This document shows, piece after piece, positions 26,049-35,162 of a stretch of 64,000 nt of DNA. The stretch is taken from assembly GCF_000429665.1 (NCBI RefSeq), contig NZ_KE386938.1, forward strand, positions 78,678-142,677, in the 5' to 3' direction. The notes below the pieces were generated by a model. That model was not told the DNA's origin and did not search any database. It worked only from the letters and a program-made list of their open reading frames with translations. This DNA comes from Azovibrio restrictus DSM 23866. GTDB taxonomy: Bacteria > Pseudomonadota > Gammaproteobacteria > Burkholderiales > Rhodocyclaceae. Numbering within the stretch: position 1 is the first letter of the stretch; every line of letters starts with the position of its first letter. The position numbers and the translations under genes were made by a program.

Positions 26049-26786
26049 CTAGAACTTGTAGCCCCGGTGCAGGGCGACGATGCCCAGGCTGAGGTTGAAA
26101 TATTCCACCTTTTCCAGGCCCACGGATTCCATGATGCCTTTCAGGGTCTCCTGGTCCGGATGCATGCGGATGGACTCGGCCAGATATTGGTAGCTGGCTG
26201 CATCCTGGGTGACCAGTTGGCCCACCTTGGGAATGACGTTGAAGGAGTAGAAGTCGTAAAGGGGTGCCAGGGGCTTCCAGACGTGGGAGAACTCTAGCAC
26301 CAGGAGCCGTCCCCCCGGTTTGAGCACCCGGCGCATCTCCGCCAGGGCATGGTCCTTGTGGGTCATGTTGCGCAGGCCGAAAGCCACGGTGACGCAGTCG
26401 AAGGTGTCATCCTTGAAAGGGATGAACTCGGCGTTGCACTGGGTGGCCGGAACCGGGTAGCCCTTGTCCAGCAGCCTGTCGCGGCCCCGGCTCAGCATGG
26501 CGTTGTTGATGTCGGTGAGCACCACCTGGCCGCTCTTGCCCACCTTCTTGGCAAAGGCCAGGGACAGGTCGCCGGTGCCCCCGGCAATGTCCAGGACCCG
26601 GGAGCCCTCGCGCACACCGCTCTGGGCGATGGTGAAGGCTTTCCAGAGCCGGTGCAGGCCGGCGGACATGAGATCGTTCATCAGGTCGTAGCGGCTGGCG
26701 ACCGAATCGAAAACCTCGGCCACCTTGCGGGCCTTTTCGCTCTCATTGACCTTCTGGAAGCCGAAGTGGGTGGTGTTGTCGCTCAT
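26049..26786 (-). CDS. ubiE: Demethylmenaquinone/2-polyprenyl-6-methoxy-benzoquinol methyltransferase
   Basis: UbiE performs the C-methylation step of ubiquinone (and menaquinone) synthesis using SAM. The 245-residue protein has the family signatures SRYDLMNDLMSAGLHRLWK, VLDIAGGTGDL (SAM site) and the late motif VLKPGGRLLVLEFS. It starts three bases after the stop of the DUF971 gene and is followed by ubiJ, forming one operon. Confidence 0.96.
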   Translation of the reverse strand: MSDNTTHFGFQKVNESEKARKVAEVFDSVASRYDLMNDLMSAGLHRLWKAFTIAQSGVREGSRVLDIAGGTGDLSLAFAKKVGKSGQVVLTDINNAMLSRGRDRLLDKGYPVPATQCNAEFIPFKDDTFDCVTVAFGLRNMTHKDHALAEMRRVLKPGGRLLVLEFSHVWKPLAPLYDFYSFNVIPKVGQLVTQDAASYQYLAESIRMHPDQETLKGIMESVGLEKVEYFNLSLGIVALHRGYKF

Positions 26787-26789
26787 GGG

Positions 26790-27209
26790 TCAGTGCTTTT
26801 TGCAGGAGGTGGCGGGTTGGGAGGTCGTTTCGGGGCCGGCTTCCCGGGAGCGGCCTTGTTTTTCCAGCTGCAGCAGGTATTCCTGCCAGAGTTCGTCCCG
26901 ATGCTTGCCCAGGTTGTGGAGCAGATCCCAGGAATAGAGGCCGGAATCGTGACCGTCCGAGAAGACGAAGCGCAGGGCGTAATTGCCGACTGGCTCGATG
27001 CGCTGGATCTGCACGTCCTTCTTGCCGTACTGGAGCACTTCCTGGCCGGGGCCATGGCCTCGGGCTTCGGCGGAAGGGGTGAATACGCGCAGGAACTCGC
27101 AGCTCAGGTGATGACGTTCGCCACCGGGGTAGGCGATTTCGACGATGCAGGACTGCTGGTGCAGCAGGATTTCCTCGGGGATGGGCGTGGAATTGTCGAG
27201 ACCGGCCAT
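26790..27209 (-). CDS. DUF971 (gamma-butyrobetaine hydroxylase-like N-terminal) domain protein
   Basis: A 139-residue protein with a single DUF971 domain, including YPGGERHHLSCEFLRVF and FSDGHDSGLYSWDLLH. In eukaryotic dioxygenases this domain precedes the catalytic domain. In bacteria it stands alone, often beside ubiE or Fe-S genes, with no established function. The tail ends in TSCKKH, so one Cys and a His sit at the extreme C-terminus. It is first in the operon with ubiE and ubiJ. Confidence 0.85.
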   Translation of the reverse strand: MAGLDNSTPIPEEILLHQQSCIVEIAYPGGERHHLSCEFLRVFTPSAEARGHGPGQEVLQYGKKDVQIQRIEPVGNYALRFVFSDGHDSGLYSWDLLHNLGKHRDELWQEYLLQLEKQGRSREAGPETTSQPATSCKKH

Positions 27210-27264
27210 GGAAGCTCCTCATCAAGGGCCGTTAGTTTAACCCAGTTGCCCGGGCCCTTGCGGG

Positions 27265-27293
27265 CTGTCATCATTCGGTAATCTCAGCTTCAT
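27265..27293 (+). promoter_or_regulatory. Pho-box-like repeat upstream of phoB
   Basis: Three 7-base units, CTGTCAT, CGGTAAT and GCTTCAT, are spaced by four bases each (11-base periodicity), matching the layout of PhoB sites. The first unit is a perfect match to the E. coli half-site. It lies 43 bases before the phoB ATG, so PhoB may control its own operon. Confidence 0.55.
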
Positions 27294-27335
27294 AGACTTC
27301 GCCCAATCATGAAATAAATCGGGGGGTCTAAAACA

Positions 27336-28028
27336 ATGGCAGCCAACATTCTCGTAGTCGAAGACGAACCGGCAATCCAGGAACTGATTGCCGCCAACCT
27401 GCAGCTGGCCGGGCATTCGGTGCTGCGGGCCGAGGATGGGGAACAGGCCTTGAGCCACGTGCGGGACGCGGTGCCCGACGTGATCCTGCTGGACTGGATG
27501 CTGCCCGGGGTTTCCGGTATCCAGCTGGCCCGTCGTTTCCGGGCCGACGAGCGCACCCGGGACGTGCCCATCATCATGCTCACTGCCCGTTCCGAGGAAG
27601 TGGACAAGGTGGCCGGCCTGGAAGCGGGGGCCGATGACTATGTCACCAAGCCTTTTTCGCCCCGGGAGCTGATGGCCCGCATCAAGGCCGTACTGCGCCG
27701 GCGCGCCCCCCAGATGACCGAGGATTCGGTGGAAGTGGAAGGGCTGTCCCTGGACCCGGTCACGCACCGGGTGCTGGGCAACGGGCAGTCCGTGGTCCTG
27801 GGGCCCACCGAGTTCCGCCTGCTGCATTTCTTCATGACCCACCCGGAACGGGTGCACAGCCGCACCCAGCTCCTGGACCAGGTCTGGGGCGACCACGTGT
27901 TCGTGGAAGAGCGCACCGTGGATGTGCATATCCGCCGGCTGCGCAGCGCCCTGGAAGCCACCGGCCATGACTGGCTGGTGCAGACGGTGCGGGGCAGCGG
28001 TTACCGTTTCTCCGTGCATCCGGACTGA
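27336..28028 (+). CDS. phoB: Phosphate regulon response regulator PhoB
   Basis: A 230-residue OmpR-family regulator. The receiver domain has acidic pair D10/E11, phospho-acceptor D53 (LLDWMLPG) and Lys in DYVTKPFSPREL. The C-terminal winged helix has the recognition region VDVHIRRLRSAL and the ending VRGSGYRFS. It activates phosphate-starvation genes when phosphorylated by PhoR. No pst or phoU genes are nearby. A Pho-box-like repeat precedes it. Confidence 0.93.
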   Translation: MAANILVVEDEPAIQELIAANLQLAGHSVLRAEDGEQALSHVRDAVPDVILLDWMLPGVSGIQLARRFRADERTRDVPIIMLTARSEEVDKVAGLEAGADDYVTKPFSPRELMARIKAVLRRRAPQMTEDSVEVEGLSLDPVTHRVLGNGQSVVLGPTEFRLLHFFMTHPERVHSRTQLLDQVWGDHVFVEERTVDVHIRRLRSALEATGHDWLVQTVRGSGYRFSVHPD

Positions 28029-28040
28029 TACGGGAGCCCC

Positions 28041-29369
28041 TTGATCTCCCTCTGGTTCAGCGCCCTGTTTCCCCTGGCCCTGCTGGGCCTCTTCCTGGTC
28101 CTGCCCGTCTGGATCATGGAGGGGCCGGTCTGGGGGTTGGTGACCCTGGCGGCCGGCCTGCTCGGCATCAGCGCTCTCAACTTCATGTACCTGCTGCGGC
28201 TGCAGCGTTGGCTGGAGGGGCCGCCGGACCGGCCGGTACCCGAGGGGCGGGGGCTGTGGAACCATGTCTTCGCCGGCCTGCATCACCGGGCCCGGGTGCG
28301 GCGGGAACAGCAGCAACTGCTGTCCGACGCCCTGGAGCGCTTTCGCCGGGCCGTACAGGCTTTCCCGGACGGCATCATCATCTTCAACCAGCACCGCCAG
28401 ATCGAGTGGATCAATGCCAATGCGGCGGTCCACTTCCAGCTGGATCCCGGCAAGGACCGGGGCCAGGCCCTGACCAACCTGATCCGCCAGCCGGATTTCG
28501 TCAGCTACGTGGAACGGGGCGACTACAGCGCTCCGGTGCTGTTTCCCAATCCCCGCCGGGCGGGTCAGACCCTGCTGGTGCAGGTGGTCAGCTATGCGGC
28601 GGGGGAAAACCTGCTCCTGTCCCGGGATGTGAGCGACCAGGAGCGCCTGGACGTGATGCGCCGGGATTTCGTGGCCAATGTCTCCCATGAGCTGAAGACT
28701 CCCCTGACCGTGGTGGCCGGTTTTGCCGAGATGCTCTCCGACCCGGAGCTGGAGCCCGATCCGGCCCAGATGCGCCATTACATGGCCCTGATCGCCGAAC
28801 AGACCCACCGCATGCAGCGCCTGATCGAGGACCTGCTCACCCTGTCGGTACTGGAATCCACCTCCGTGGCCCAGCGGGAAGAGGTGGTGGACCTGGAACC
28901 CCTGCTGCAGACCCTGCACCAGGAAGCCCTGGTGCTCTCCGCCGGACGGCACCGGATCAGCCTGAAGATGGAAGGCTACATCCAGCTCCAGGGTAATCCC
29001 CAGGAACTGCGCAGCGCCCTGGGCAATCTGGTCACCAATGCCATCCGCTACACCCCGGCAGGGGGCGAGATCGAGCTACGCTGGCTGGGAACCCAGGGGG
29101 GCGGGGAGTTTGCCGTGACCGACACGGGGATAGGGATCGCGCCGGAGCACATTCCCCGGCTCACCGAGCGCTTCTATCGGGTGGACCGGGGCCGTTCCCG
29201 GGAGACCGGGGGAACCGGGCTGGGGCTGGCCATCGTCAAGCATGTGCTCAGCCACCACCAGGCCACCCTGGAAGTGGAAAGCCAGCCGGGCAAGGGCAGC
29301 CGTTTTGCCGCCCGTTTTCCGGCCATGCGCCTGCGTTATGGGGAAGAGGCCAGGCGGCGCCTGGCCTGA
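28041..29369 (+). CDS. phoR: Phosphate regulon sensor histidine kinase PhoR
   Basis: A 442-residue inner-membrane kinase. Two N-terminal membrane helices (about 5-26 and 30-52) lack a large periplasmic loop, as in other PhoR proteins. A PAS domain follows at about 95-200. HisKA has H216 in NVSHELKTPLT. The ATPase domain has the N box (NLVTNAIRYT), DTGIGIAPEHI and GTGLGLAIVKHVL. It starts with TTG at 28041, 12 bases after phoB. The 3' end nearly abuts the converging neighbour, with 3 bases between. Confidence 0.92.
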   Translation: MISLWFSALFPLALLGLFLVLPVWIMEGPVWGLVTLAAGLLGISALNFMYLLRLQRWLEGPPDRPVPEGRGLWNHVFAGLHHRARVRREQQQLLSDALERFRRAVQAFPDGIIIFNQHRQIEWINANAAVHFQLDPGKDRGQALTNLIRQPDFVSYVERGDYSAPVLFPNPRRAGQTLLVQVVSYAAGENLLLSRDVSDQERLDVMRRDFVANVSHELKTPLTVVAGFAEMLSDPELEPDPAQMRHYMALIAEQTHRMQRLIEDLLTLSVLESTSVAQREEVVDLEPLLQTLHQEALVLSAGRHRISLKMEGYIQLQGNPQELRSALGNLVTNAIRYTPAGGEIELRWLGTQGGGEFAVTDTGIGIAPEHIPRLTERFYRVDRGRSRETGGTGLGLAIVKHVLSHHQATLEVESQPGKGSRFAARFPAMRLRYGEEARRRLA

Positions 29370-29372
29370 GGT

Positions 29373-30977
29373 TCAGTTTTCCTGAACGTAGCTGACCCGG
29401 TCGAAATCCATGCCCCGCTGCAGGATGCTCTTGATGGTCACGTTGCGGATTTCACCGTCGCAGAACAGGGACATGCTGCGTTCGGCCCGGTACAGCCCGG
29501 TGGGCAGGACCAGGGCGGGGGGCGCATTGATGGCCTCGACGCCGGGCAGCATGAAGGCCCGCACATAGTGCTCGCCGTTGCCCTTGGCCGAGTCGTTGGA
29601 GCGCACCGCGACGGCCTTGGGCATGCCGGGCAGCACCGAGACTCCCAGCACCAGGCTGCCTTCGCTGGTTTCCTGCATCAGCCAGCTGGCTTCCCCGAGC
29701 AGATAGTGTTCGCCGTCATGGGGGCAGAGGGCCAGCAGCTGGCTGTGGGCCATCTTCTGCCCTGCCATGGAACGGCCCAGGCGGAAGCCGTTGGCCGAGT
29801 GGTTGATGACTTCCCACTGATCCACGGGGAAATCCAGATTGCACTGGCGGATGTGCAGCATCTTTTCCGGTTCCACCATGAAGCGGAAGGTGGCCATGTC
29901 CTCGAAATCCTTGCGGGAATAGGCCCGGGAGGCTTCCGGCTGGGTGAACACGTCGCCGGAAATGGCCAGGTGCATGGATTCGAAGCCGCTGCACACCTTG
30001 ACCCGGCCGCTGGCCGCATAGCGCCGGAAGCGGCGGGGGATGGAGGTCTGGGTCCAGGGACCGGAGAGCCGTTCCAGCAGCTTGCGGGCGTGATTGTTGG
30101 TTTCTTCGCCCAGGCCCAGCTGGGAAGGCAGCATCCGTTGTTTGAGCTGGGCCTGGATCTGGGCGATCTGGATGGCCAGACGGGAGGTGTCCAGGCGCCG
30201 GGCGGAATCCGCCACCATGCCGTTGGTGGCCGGGTGCAGGGCCTTGTCCTGCATCAGGTCCACCACGAAGGGGGGGACTTCCAGATCCGAATCCACCGGT
30301 AGTACCGCGACCAGGGGGGCCCACAGGTAGGCCCAGCGCCGGATCAGGTTCTGGTCCCGGACACTGTGGCTGTAGGGGCTGGCGATTTCGATGAGCAGCA
30401 GGGTGATGTAGGTGGCGGCGCAGTGGGTGGTGTGCTGCTCGCCTTCCAGGGGGTCCACCACCGGTTCGGTGGCCACCCCCAGTTCCTCGGCGGTTTCGTA
30501 GTAGCCGTGCAGGTCCAGCCAGATGCCCCGGGGCAGTTCCTGGCGGGCCCGGTAATGTTCGTGGATGATGGCGCCGGTGTAGTAGAGATTGCGATGCAGG
30601 ATGCCCGCCAGATAGTTGGCGTAGTTGGGATCCTTGGGGTCCGCATGCACTCCCTGGGCGCACTGGTTGTAGGCCCGGCCCATCTTGCGCCAGGTCTCCA
30701 CCACGCGCTGGAAGCGGAACTCCTCCAGCTCTGCCAGGGGCAGGGGCTTGTTGTGGTAGGTGCGGGCCAGCTCCTCGGCGACGAAGCAGAGGGGGACACG
30801 GACCTGTTCCAGCAGGGCCAGATAGATTTCCGGGCTGGGCGGTGTGGCCTTGAGGCCGTCCAGCAGACGGTTGATCTGTTCCAGGGCTTCAGGCGGATTG
30901 GCCAGGGGCAGCTGGGCAATCAGGTTGATGCCGGTGTCGAGGTCGGGAATGACCAGTTCAGGCGGGGATGCAGTCAT
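29373..30977 (-). CDS. Conserved hypothetical protein with PilZ-like C-terminal region
   Basis: A 534-residue soluble protein with no signal peptide or membrane segment. The first 350 residues are mainly helical and not recognised. From about residue 385 a beta-rich region reads VINHSANGFRLGRS, resembling the D/NxSxxG core of PilZ domains, but a clear upstream RxxxR motif is not evident. If it binds c-di-GMP, this is a divergent site. Given three c-di-GMP enzymes in the window, a receptor role is plausible but unproven. It probably has its own promoter. The Fe-S oxidoreductase gene ends 135 bases upstream on the same strand. Confidence 0.7.
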   Translation of the reverse strand: MTASPPELVIPDLDTGINLIAQLPLANPPEALEQINRLLDGLKATPPSPEIYLALLEQVRVPLCFVAEELARTYHNKPLPLAELEEFRFQRVVETWRKMGRAYNQCAQGVHADPKDPNYANYLAGILHRNLYYTGAIIHEHYRARQELPRGIWLDLHGYYETAEELGVATEPVVDPLEGEQHTTHCAATYITLLLIEIASPYSHSVRDQNLIRRWAYLWAPLVAVLPVDSDLEVPPFVVDLMQDKALHPATNGMVADSARRLDTSRLAIQIAQIQAQLKQRMLPSQLGLGEETNNHARKLLERLSGPWTQTSIPRRFRRYAASGRVKVCSGFESMHLAISGDVFTQPEASRAYSRKDFEDMATFRFMVEPEKMLHIRQCNLDFPVDQWEVINHSANGFRLGRSMAGQKMAHSQLLALCPHDGEHYLLGEASWLMQETSEGSLVLGVSVLPGMPKAVAVRSNDSAKGNGEHYVRAFMLPGVEAINAPPALVLPTGLYRAERSMSLFCDGEIRNVTIKSILQRGMDFDRVSYVQEN

Positions 30978-31063
30978 GAAGCTACTCCAGGGTCAGGAGG
31001 TGCCAGGGCAGTCGGCAGTTTAGCATTGTCCTGGCCCGCGGCGGTGGCCGTCATGAGCACGGC

Positions 31064-31093
31064 ATGGCGGGCGCAAGGGCTTGCACCCGCCAT
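31064..31093 (-). terminator. Long hairpin after the FAD/Fe-S oxidoreductase gene
   Basis: A 30-base inverted repeat (ATGGCGGG / CCCGCCAT outer arms, CAAG / CTTG inner arms) lies 20 bases after the oxidoreductase stop on the minus strand. No T-tract follows, so it may stabilise or attenuate rather than terminate. Confidence 0.45.
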
Positions 31094-31112
31094 GATCAAT
31101 GGATATTCCCGC

Positions 31113-34100
31113 TTAGAGCAAGACTCTTTCGATGCCGCCGCTGTTGGCCTTCTTCACGTAGTCGGCCATCCAGTTGTCGCCGAGCAGGTATTTGGCCATC
31201 TCGACCACCACGTAGTCGGCCTGGACCTCGGCGTCGCCCTGGTAGCGGGACAGGCCCTGGAGGCAGGACGGGCAGGAGGTGAGAACCTTCACCTGGCCGG
31301 TGAACTGGTCCTGGCGCAGCCGGGCGGCGCCCTTCTCGATCTCTTCCTGCTTGCGGAAGCGCACCTGGGTGGAGACGTCGGGGCGGGTTACCGCCAGAGT
31401 GCCGGATTCGCCGCAGCAACGATCGGAAAGCTCCACCGGCTGGCCCATGAGTTCGTTCACCACCTTGATGCCGGAGTGTATCTTCATGGGGGTGTGGCAG
31501 GGCTCGTGGTACATGTAGCGGGTGCCCTGCACGCCGTCCAGCTTCAGGCCCTTTTCCATCAGGTACTCGTGGATATCCACCAGGCGGCAGCCAGGGAAGA
31601 TCTGCTCGAAGTGGTATTTCTGCAGCTGATCCATGCAGGTGCCGCAGGAGACCACCACGGTCTTGATGTCCAGGTAGTTGAGGGTGGTGGCCAGGCGGTG
31701 GAACAGCACCCGGTTGTCGGTGGTGATCTTCTGGCCCTTGTCTTCCTCGCCGGCCGAGGTCTGGGGGTAGCCGCAGCACAGGTAGCCCGGGGGCAGCACC
31801 GTGGTGGCGCCCACCTCGTAGAGCATGGCCTGGGTGGCCAGGCCGACCTGGGAGAACAGGCGCTCGGAGCCGCAACCGGGGAAGTAGAACACCGCGTCCG
31901 AATCCTCGGTGGTCTTGTGCGGATTACGGATCACCGGGATCACCGCATCATCTTCAATATCCAGCAGGGCCCGGGAAGTCCGCTTGGGCAGGCCGCCGGG
32001 CATGGGCTTGTTGATGAAGTGGATGATCTGGGCCTTCACCTCGGGGCGGCCCAGGGTGGCGGGCGGATGCTTCACTTGGCCCTGGATCAGGCCCAGGGAT
32101 TTGCCGATCTTGTGGCCCAGGCGCTGGGCCTTGTAGCCCCATTCGATCATGAATTTCCTGACCAGCTTGATGGTGGCCGGGTCCTTCATGGTGAGGAAGG
32201 CCATGGCTGCCGCGGTGCCGGGCACGAATTTCTTCTTGCCCTGCTTCCTGAGGAAATTGCGCATGGCAATGGTGACGTCGCCGAAGTCGATGTCCACCGG
32301 GCAGGGGTTGAAGCACTTGTGGCAGACCGTGCAGTGGTCGGCCACGTCGTTGAATTCGTCGAAATGCTGCAGGCTGATGCCGCGCCGGGTCTGCTCTTCA
32401 TACAGGAAGGCCTCGATCAGCAGGCTGGTGCCGAGGATCTTGTTGCGCGGGCTGTAGAGCAGGTTGGCCCGGGGCACGTGGGTGGAGCAGACCGGCTTGC
32501 ATTTGCCGCAGCGCAGGCAGTCCTTGACCATGTGGGAGATGCGGCCCACCTCGGACTGCTCCATGATCAGGGACTCGGTGCCCAGGAGGCTGAACGAGGG
32601 GGTGTAGGCGTTGGACAGGTCGCCGCCGGGCATCAGCTTGCCCTTGTTGAAGCGGCCTTCCGGATCCACCTTGGCCTTGTATTCCCGGAAGGGCCGGATT
32701 TCCTCTTCCGAGAGGAATTCCAGCTTGGTGATGCCGATGCCGTGCTCACCGGAGATGACCCCATCCAGGCTGCGGGCCAGCTTCATGATGCGCTCCACCG
32801 CCCGGTTGGCGGTCTGGAGCATCTCGTAATTGTCGGAATTGACCGGGATGTTGGTATGCACGTTGCCGTCCCCGGCGTGCATGTGCAGGGCCACGAACAC
32901 CCGGCCGCGCAGCACTTCCTTCTGCACCCCGTCCATCTTTTCCGACAGGGGCCGGAACACCGGGCCGTTGAAGATGTTGTCCAGGGGCTCCTTCAGCTCC
33001 TTCTTCCAGGAGGCCCGCACCGAGTAATCCTGCAGGCGGTGGAACAGCACCGGGTTGGCGGCCTTGTTGGTGAGCTCCCCGGCGACGATGCCGAATTCGG
33101 CAAAGCGGGTTTCCGCTTCCGCCAGGGGCAGGTCCAGGTTGTCCAGCATCCACTGCCAGCGGGAGCGCACGAAGGCCACGTGTTCCAGGGCCTGATCGCG
33201 GCGCTCGCCGATCAGTTCGGTCTTGTCCAGCTTGGAGTCGCCCACCTTCACCGGCAGGTCGCCCTGCAGGAACTCGCTCAGGGCGTCGCACAGGGCCAGC
33301 TTGTTCTGGATCGACAGTTCGATGTTGATGCGCTCGATGCCGTCGCAGTATTCACCCATGCGCGGCAGGGGAATCACCACGTCCTCGTTCACCTTGAAGG
33401 CGTTGGTGTGGCGCGAGATGGCGGCGGTGCGGGAGCGGTCCAGCCAGAATTTCTTGCGGGTTTCCGGGGTGACGGCGATGAAGCCCTCGGCGCCCCGGCT
33501 ATTGGTCATGCGCACCACTTCCGAGGCCGCGGCCATCACCGCGTCCTCGTCATGGCCGACGATGTCGCCGATCAACACCATCTTGGGCCGCCCGTGGCGC
33601 TTGGCCTTGGTGGCGTAACCCACAGCCTTCACGTAGCGCTCGTCCAGGTGTTCCAGGCCGGCGAGCTGCACCCCGGCCTGGTGGCCGGCGCCGCCCGGCT
33701 TGAAGTAATCGGTGATCTCGACGATGGAGGGCACGGCCTCGCGCACCTGGCCGAAGAATTCCAGGCAGACGGTGCGGGTCACCGGCGGCATCTTGTGCAG
33801 CACCCAGCGGGCGGCGACGATGATGCCGTCGGTGCCTTCCTTCTGCACCCCGGGCACGCCGCCCAGGAACTTGTCGGTCACGTCCTTGCCCAGGCCGGTC
33901 TTGCGGCAGCGGGCGCCGGGCATTTCCAGGATTTCCTCGCCGAGCAGGTTCTTGCCGCTCGGGTCGAAACGCTTGAGGCGGAACTGCACCAGTTCCTGCT
34001 CGTGGATCTTGCCGTAGTTGTGGTTCAGGCGCTCCACCTCCAGCCAGTTGCCGTCCGGAGTCACCATCTTCCACCAGGCCAGGTTGTCCAGGGCGGTGCC

Positions 34101-35000
34101 CCAGAGCACGGCCTTCTTGCCGCCCGCGTTCATGGCGATGTTGCCGCCGATGCAGGAGGCGGAGGCGGAGGTGGGGTCCACGGCGAACACCCGGCCGGCC
34201 TTGCCGGCCGCTTCCGAGACCCGGTCGGTGACCACGCCGGCGCCGGTGCGGATGGTGGCGTAGGGCTCGCGCATTCTTGGCTCATCGCCGGGCAGGACGA
34301 CCTCTTCCACCGGGCCCAGGTCGATGAGCTTCTCGGTGTTGATCACCACCGAGTAGCGGGACAGGGGCACGGCGCCCCCCGTGTAGCCGGTGCCGCCGCC
34401 CCGGGGGATGATGGTCAGGCCGGCTTCGATGCAGCCGCGCACCAGGGGGCCGATTTCTTCTTCGGTATCCGGGGTGAGCACCACGAAGGGGTATTCGACC
34501 CGCCAGTCGGTGGCGTCGGTGACGTGGGAAACCCGGGCCAGGCCGTCAAAGGCGATGTTGTCCTTGCGGGTGTGGTGCCCGAGGATCTTCTGCACCTTCT
34601 TCCTGAGCTTGTAGGTTTCCAGGAACCACTGCTCGAAGCGGCCTACGGCTTCCCTGGCCGCCTCGACCAGGCGGGCCACCTTGGCGCTGCGCTCCGGGTC
34701 CTCGTTCTGGGCCGCCTGGCGCCGCTTGTCCACCTCCGCCAGGCGATGGTGCAGGGCGTCGATCAGGGCGTGGCGCCGCTCCCGGTTGGCGAGCAGGTCA
34801 TCTTCCAGATAGGGGTTGCGCTGCACCACCCAGATGTCGCCCAGCACCTCGTAGAGCATCCGGGCCGAGCGGCCAGTGACCCGCTCCCCCCGCAACTCGT
34901 CCAGGACCTGCCAGTTGTCCTCGCCCAGCAGGCGGATGACGATCTCCCGGTCGGAAAAGGAGGTGTAGTTGTAGGGAATCTCTCGGAGGCGTGCGGTCAT
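31113..35000 (-). CDS. Large FAD-binding and (4Fe-4S) oxidoreductase with DUF3683 N-terminus (D-2-hydroxyacid dehydrogenase-like)
   Basis: A 1295-residue single-chain oxidoreductase. The N-terminal ~120 residues (IPYNYTSFSDREIVIRLLG) match the DUF3683 type. A VAO-type FAD domain follows, with PRGGGTGYTGGAV near 200, and then a D-lactate-dehydrogenase-like cap. Two ferredoxin motifs lie near 825 (CLRCGKCKPVC) and 889 (CTVCHKCFNPC). The C-terminus has GlpC/HdrB-type CCG modules (CCGYPQ near 1072, CCGESGT near 1195). This equals a GlcD/Dld flavoprotein fused to a GlpC-like subunit, probably oxidising a 2-hydroxyacid into the quinone pool. Substrate is inferred. The start at 35000 was chosen because the frame stays open for another 617 codons without conserved sequence. 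Confidence 0.88.
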   Translation of the reverse strand: MTARLREIPYNYTSFSDREIVIRLLGEDNWQVLDELRGERVTGRSARMLYEVLGDIWVVQRNPYLEDDLLANRERRHALIDALHHRLAEVDKRRQAAQNEDPERSAKVARLVEAAREAVGRFEQWFLETYKLRKKVQKILGHHTRKDNIAFDGLARVSHVTDATDWRVEYPFVVLTPDTEEEIGPLVRGCIEAGLTIIPRGGGTGYTGGAVPLSRYSVVINTEKLIDLGPVEEVVLPGDEPRMREPYATIRTGAGVVTDRVSEAAGKAGRVFAVDPTSASASCIGGNIAMNAGGKKAVLWGTALDNLAWWKMVTPDGNWLEVERLNHNYGKIHEQELVQFRLKRFDPSGKNLLGEEILEMPGARCRKTGLGKDVTDKFLGGVPGVQKEGTDGIIVAARWVLHKMPPVTRTVCLEFFGQVREAVPSIVEITDYFKPGGAGHQAGVQLAGLEHLDERYVKAVGYATKAKRHGRPKMVLIGDIVGHDEDAVMAAASEVVRMTNSRGAEGFIAVTPETRKKFWLDRSRTAAISRHTNAFKVNEDVVIPLPRMGEYCDGIERINIELSIQNKLALCDALSEFLQGDLPVKVGDSKLDKTELIGERRDQALEHVAFVRSRWQWMLDNLDLPLAEAETRFAEFGIVAGELTNKAANPVLFHRLQDYSVRASWKKELKEPLDNIFNGPVFRPLSEKMDGVQKEVLRGRVFVALHMHAGDGNVHTNIPVNSDNYEMLQTANRAVERIMKLARSLDGVISGEHGIGITKLEFLSEEEIRPFREYKAKVDPEGRFNKGKLMPGGDLSNAYTPSFSLLGTESLIMEQSEVGRISHMVKDCLRCGKCKPVCSTHVPRANLLYSPRNKILGTSLLIEAFLYEEQTRRGISLQHFDEFNDVADHCTVCHKCFNPCPVDIDFGDVTIAMRNFLRKQGKKKFVPGTAAAMAFLTMKDPATIKLVRKFMIEWGYKAQRLGHKIGKSLGLIQGQVKHPPATLGRPEVKAQIIHFINKPMPGGLPKRTSRALLDIEDDAVIPVIRNPHKTTEDSDAVFYFPGCGSERLFSQVGLATQAMLYEVGATTVLPPGYLCCGYPQTSAGEEDKGQKITTDNRVLFHRLATTLNYLDIKTVVVSCGTCMDQLQKYHFEQIFPGCRLVDIHEYLMEKGLKLDGVQGTRYMYHEPCHTPMKIHSGIKVVNELMGQPVELSDRCCGESGTLAVTRPDVSTQVRFRKQEEIEKGAARLRQDQFTGQVKVLTSCPSCLQGLSRYQGDAEVQADYVVVEMAKYLLGDNWMADYVKKANSGGIERVLL

Positions 35001-35162
35001 CGTGATTGGTCGGCGGAGCCGGTTCCTGCAAAAAAGGAATTTTAACTTACCCGTCCGCAAGCGGGGGGCGCATCTCCTTGGTGTGTCGGCAGGCCCTGGT
35101 GGTTCCCTGTGGACATTCCCGGAGCGCTGCTTAATCATGAGGACGTTGCCGGGAGGCGGGCC

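Noticed and set aside
29370..29388. GTTCAG/CTGAAC hairpin between phoR and the converging gene as terminator
   Set aside because: Six-bp stem without a T-tract on either strand and partly inside coding sequence; too weak to call.
33181..33194. CACGTG-containing sequences (also at 1441, 23041, 41791) as parS sites
   Set aside because: Flanks do not form the 16-bp parS palindrome, and they lie inside coding sequence.
30366..35045. Very long open frame (about 1560 codons) on the plus strand
   Set aside because: It lies opposite the PilZ-like and FAD/Fe-S genes. Its translation is Val/Gly/His/Gln-rich without motifs, as expected of the antisense of GC-rich coding sequence.
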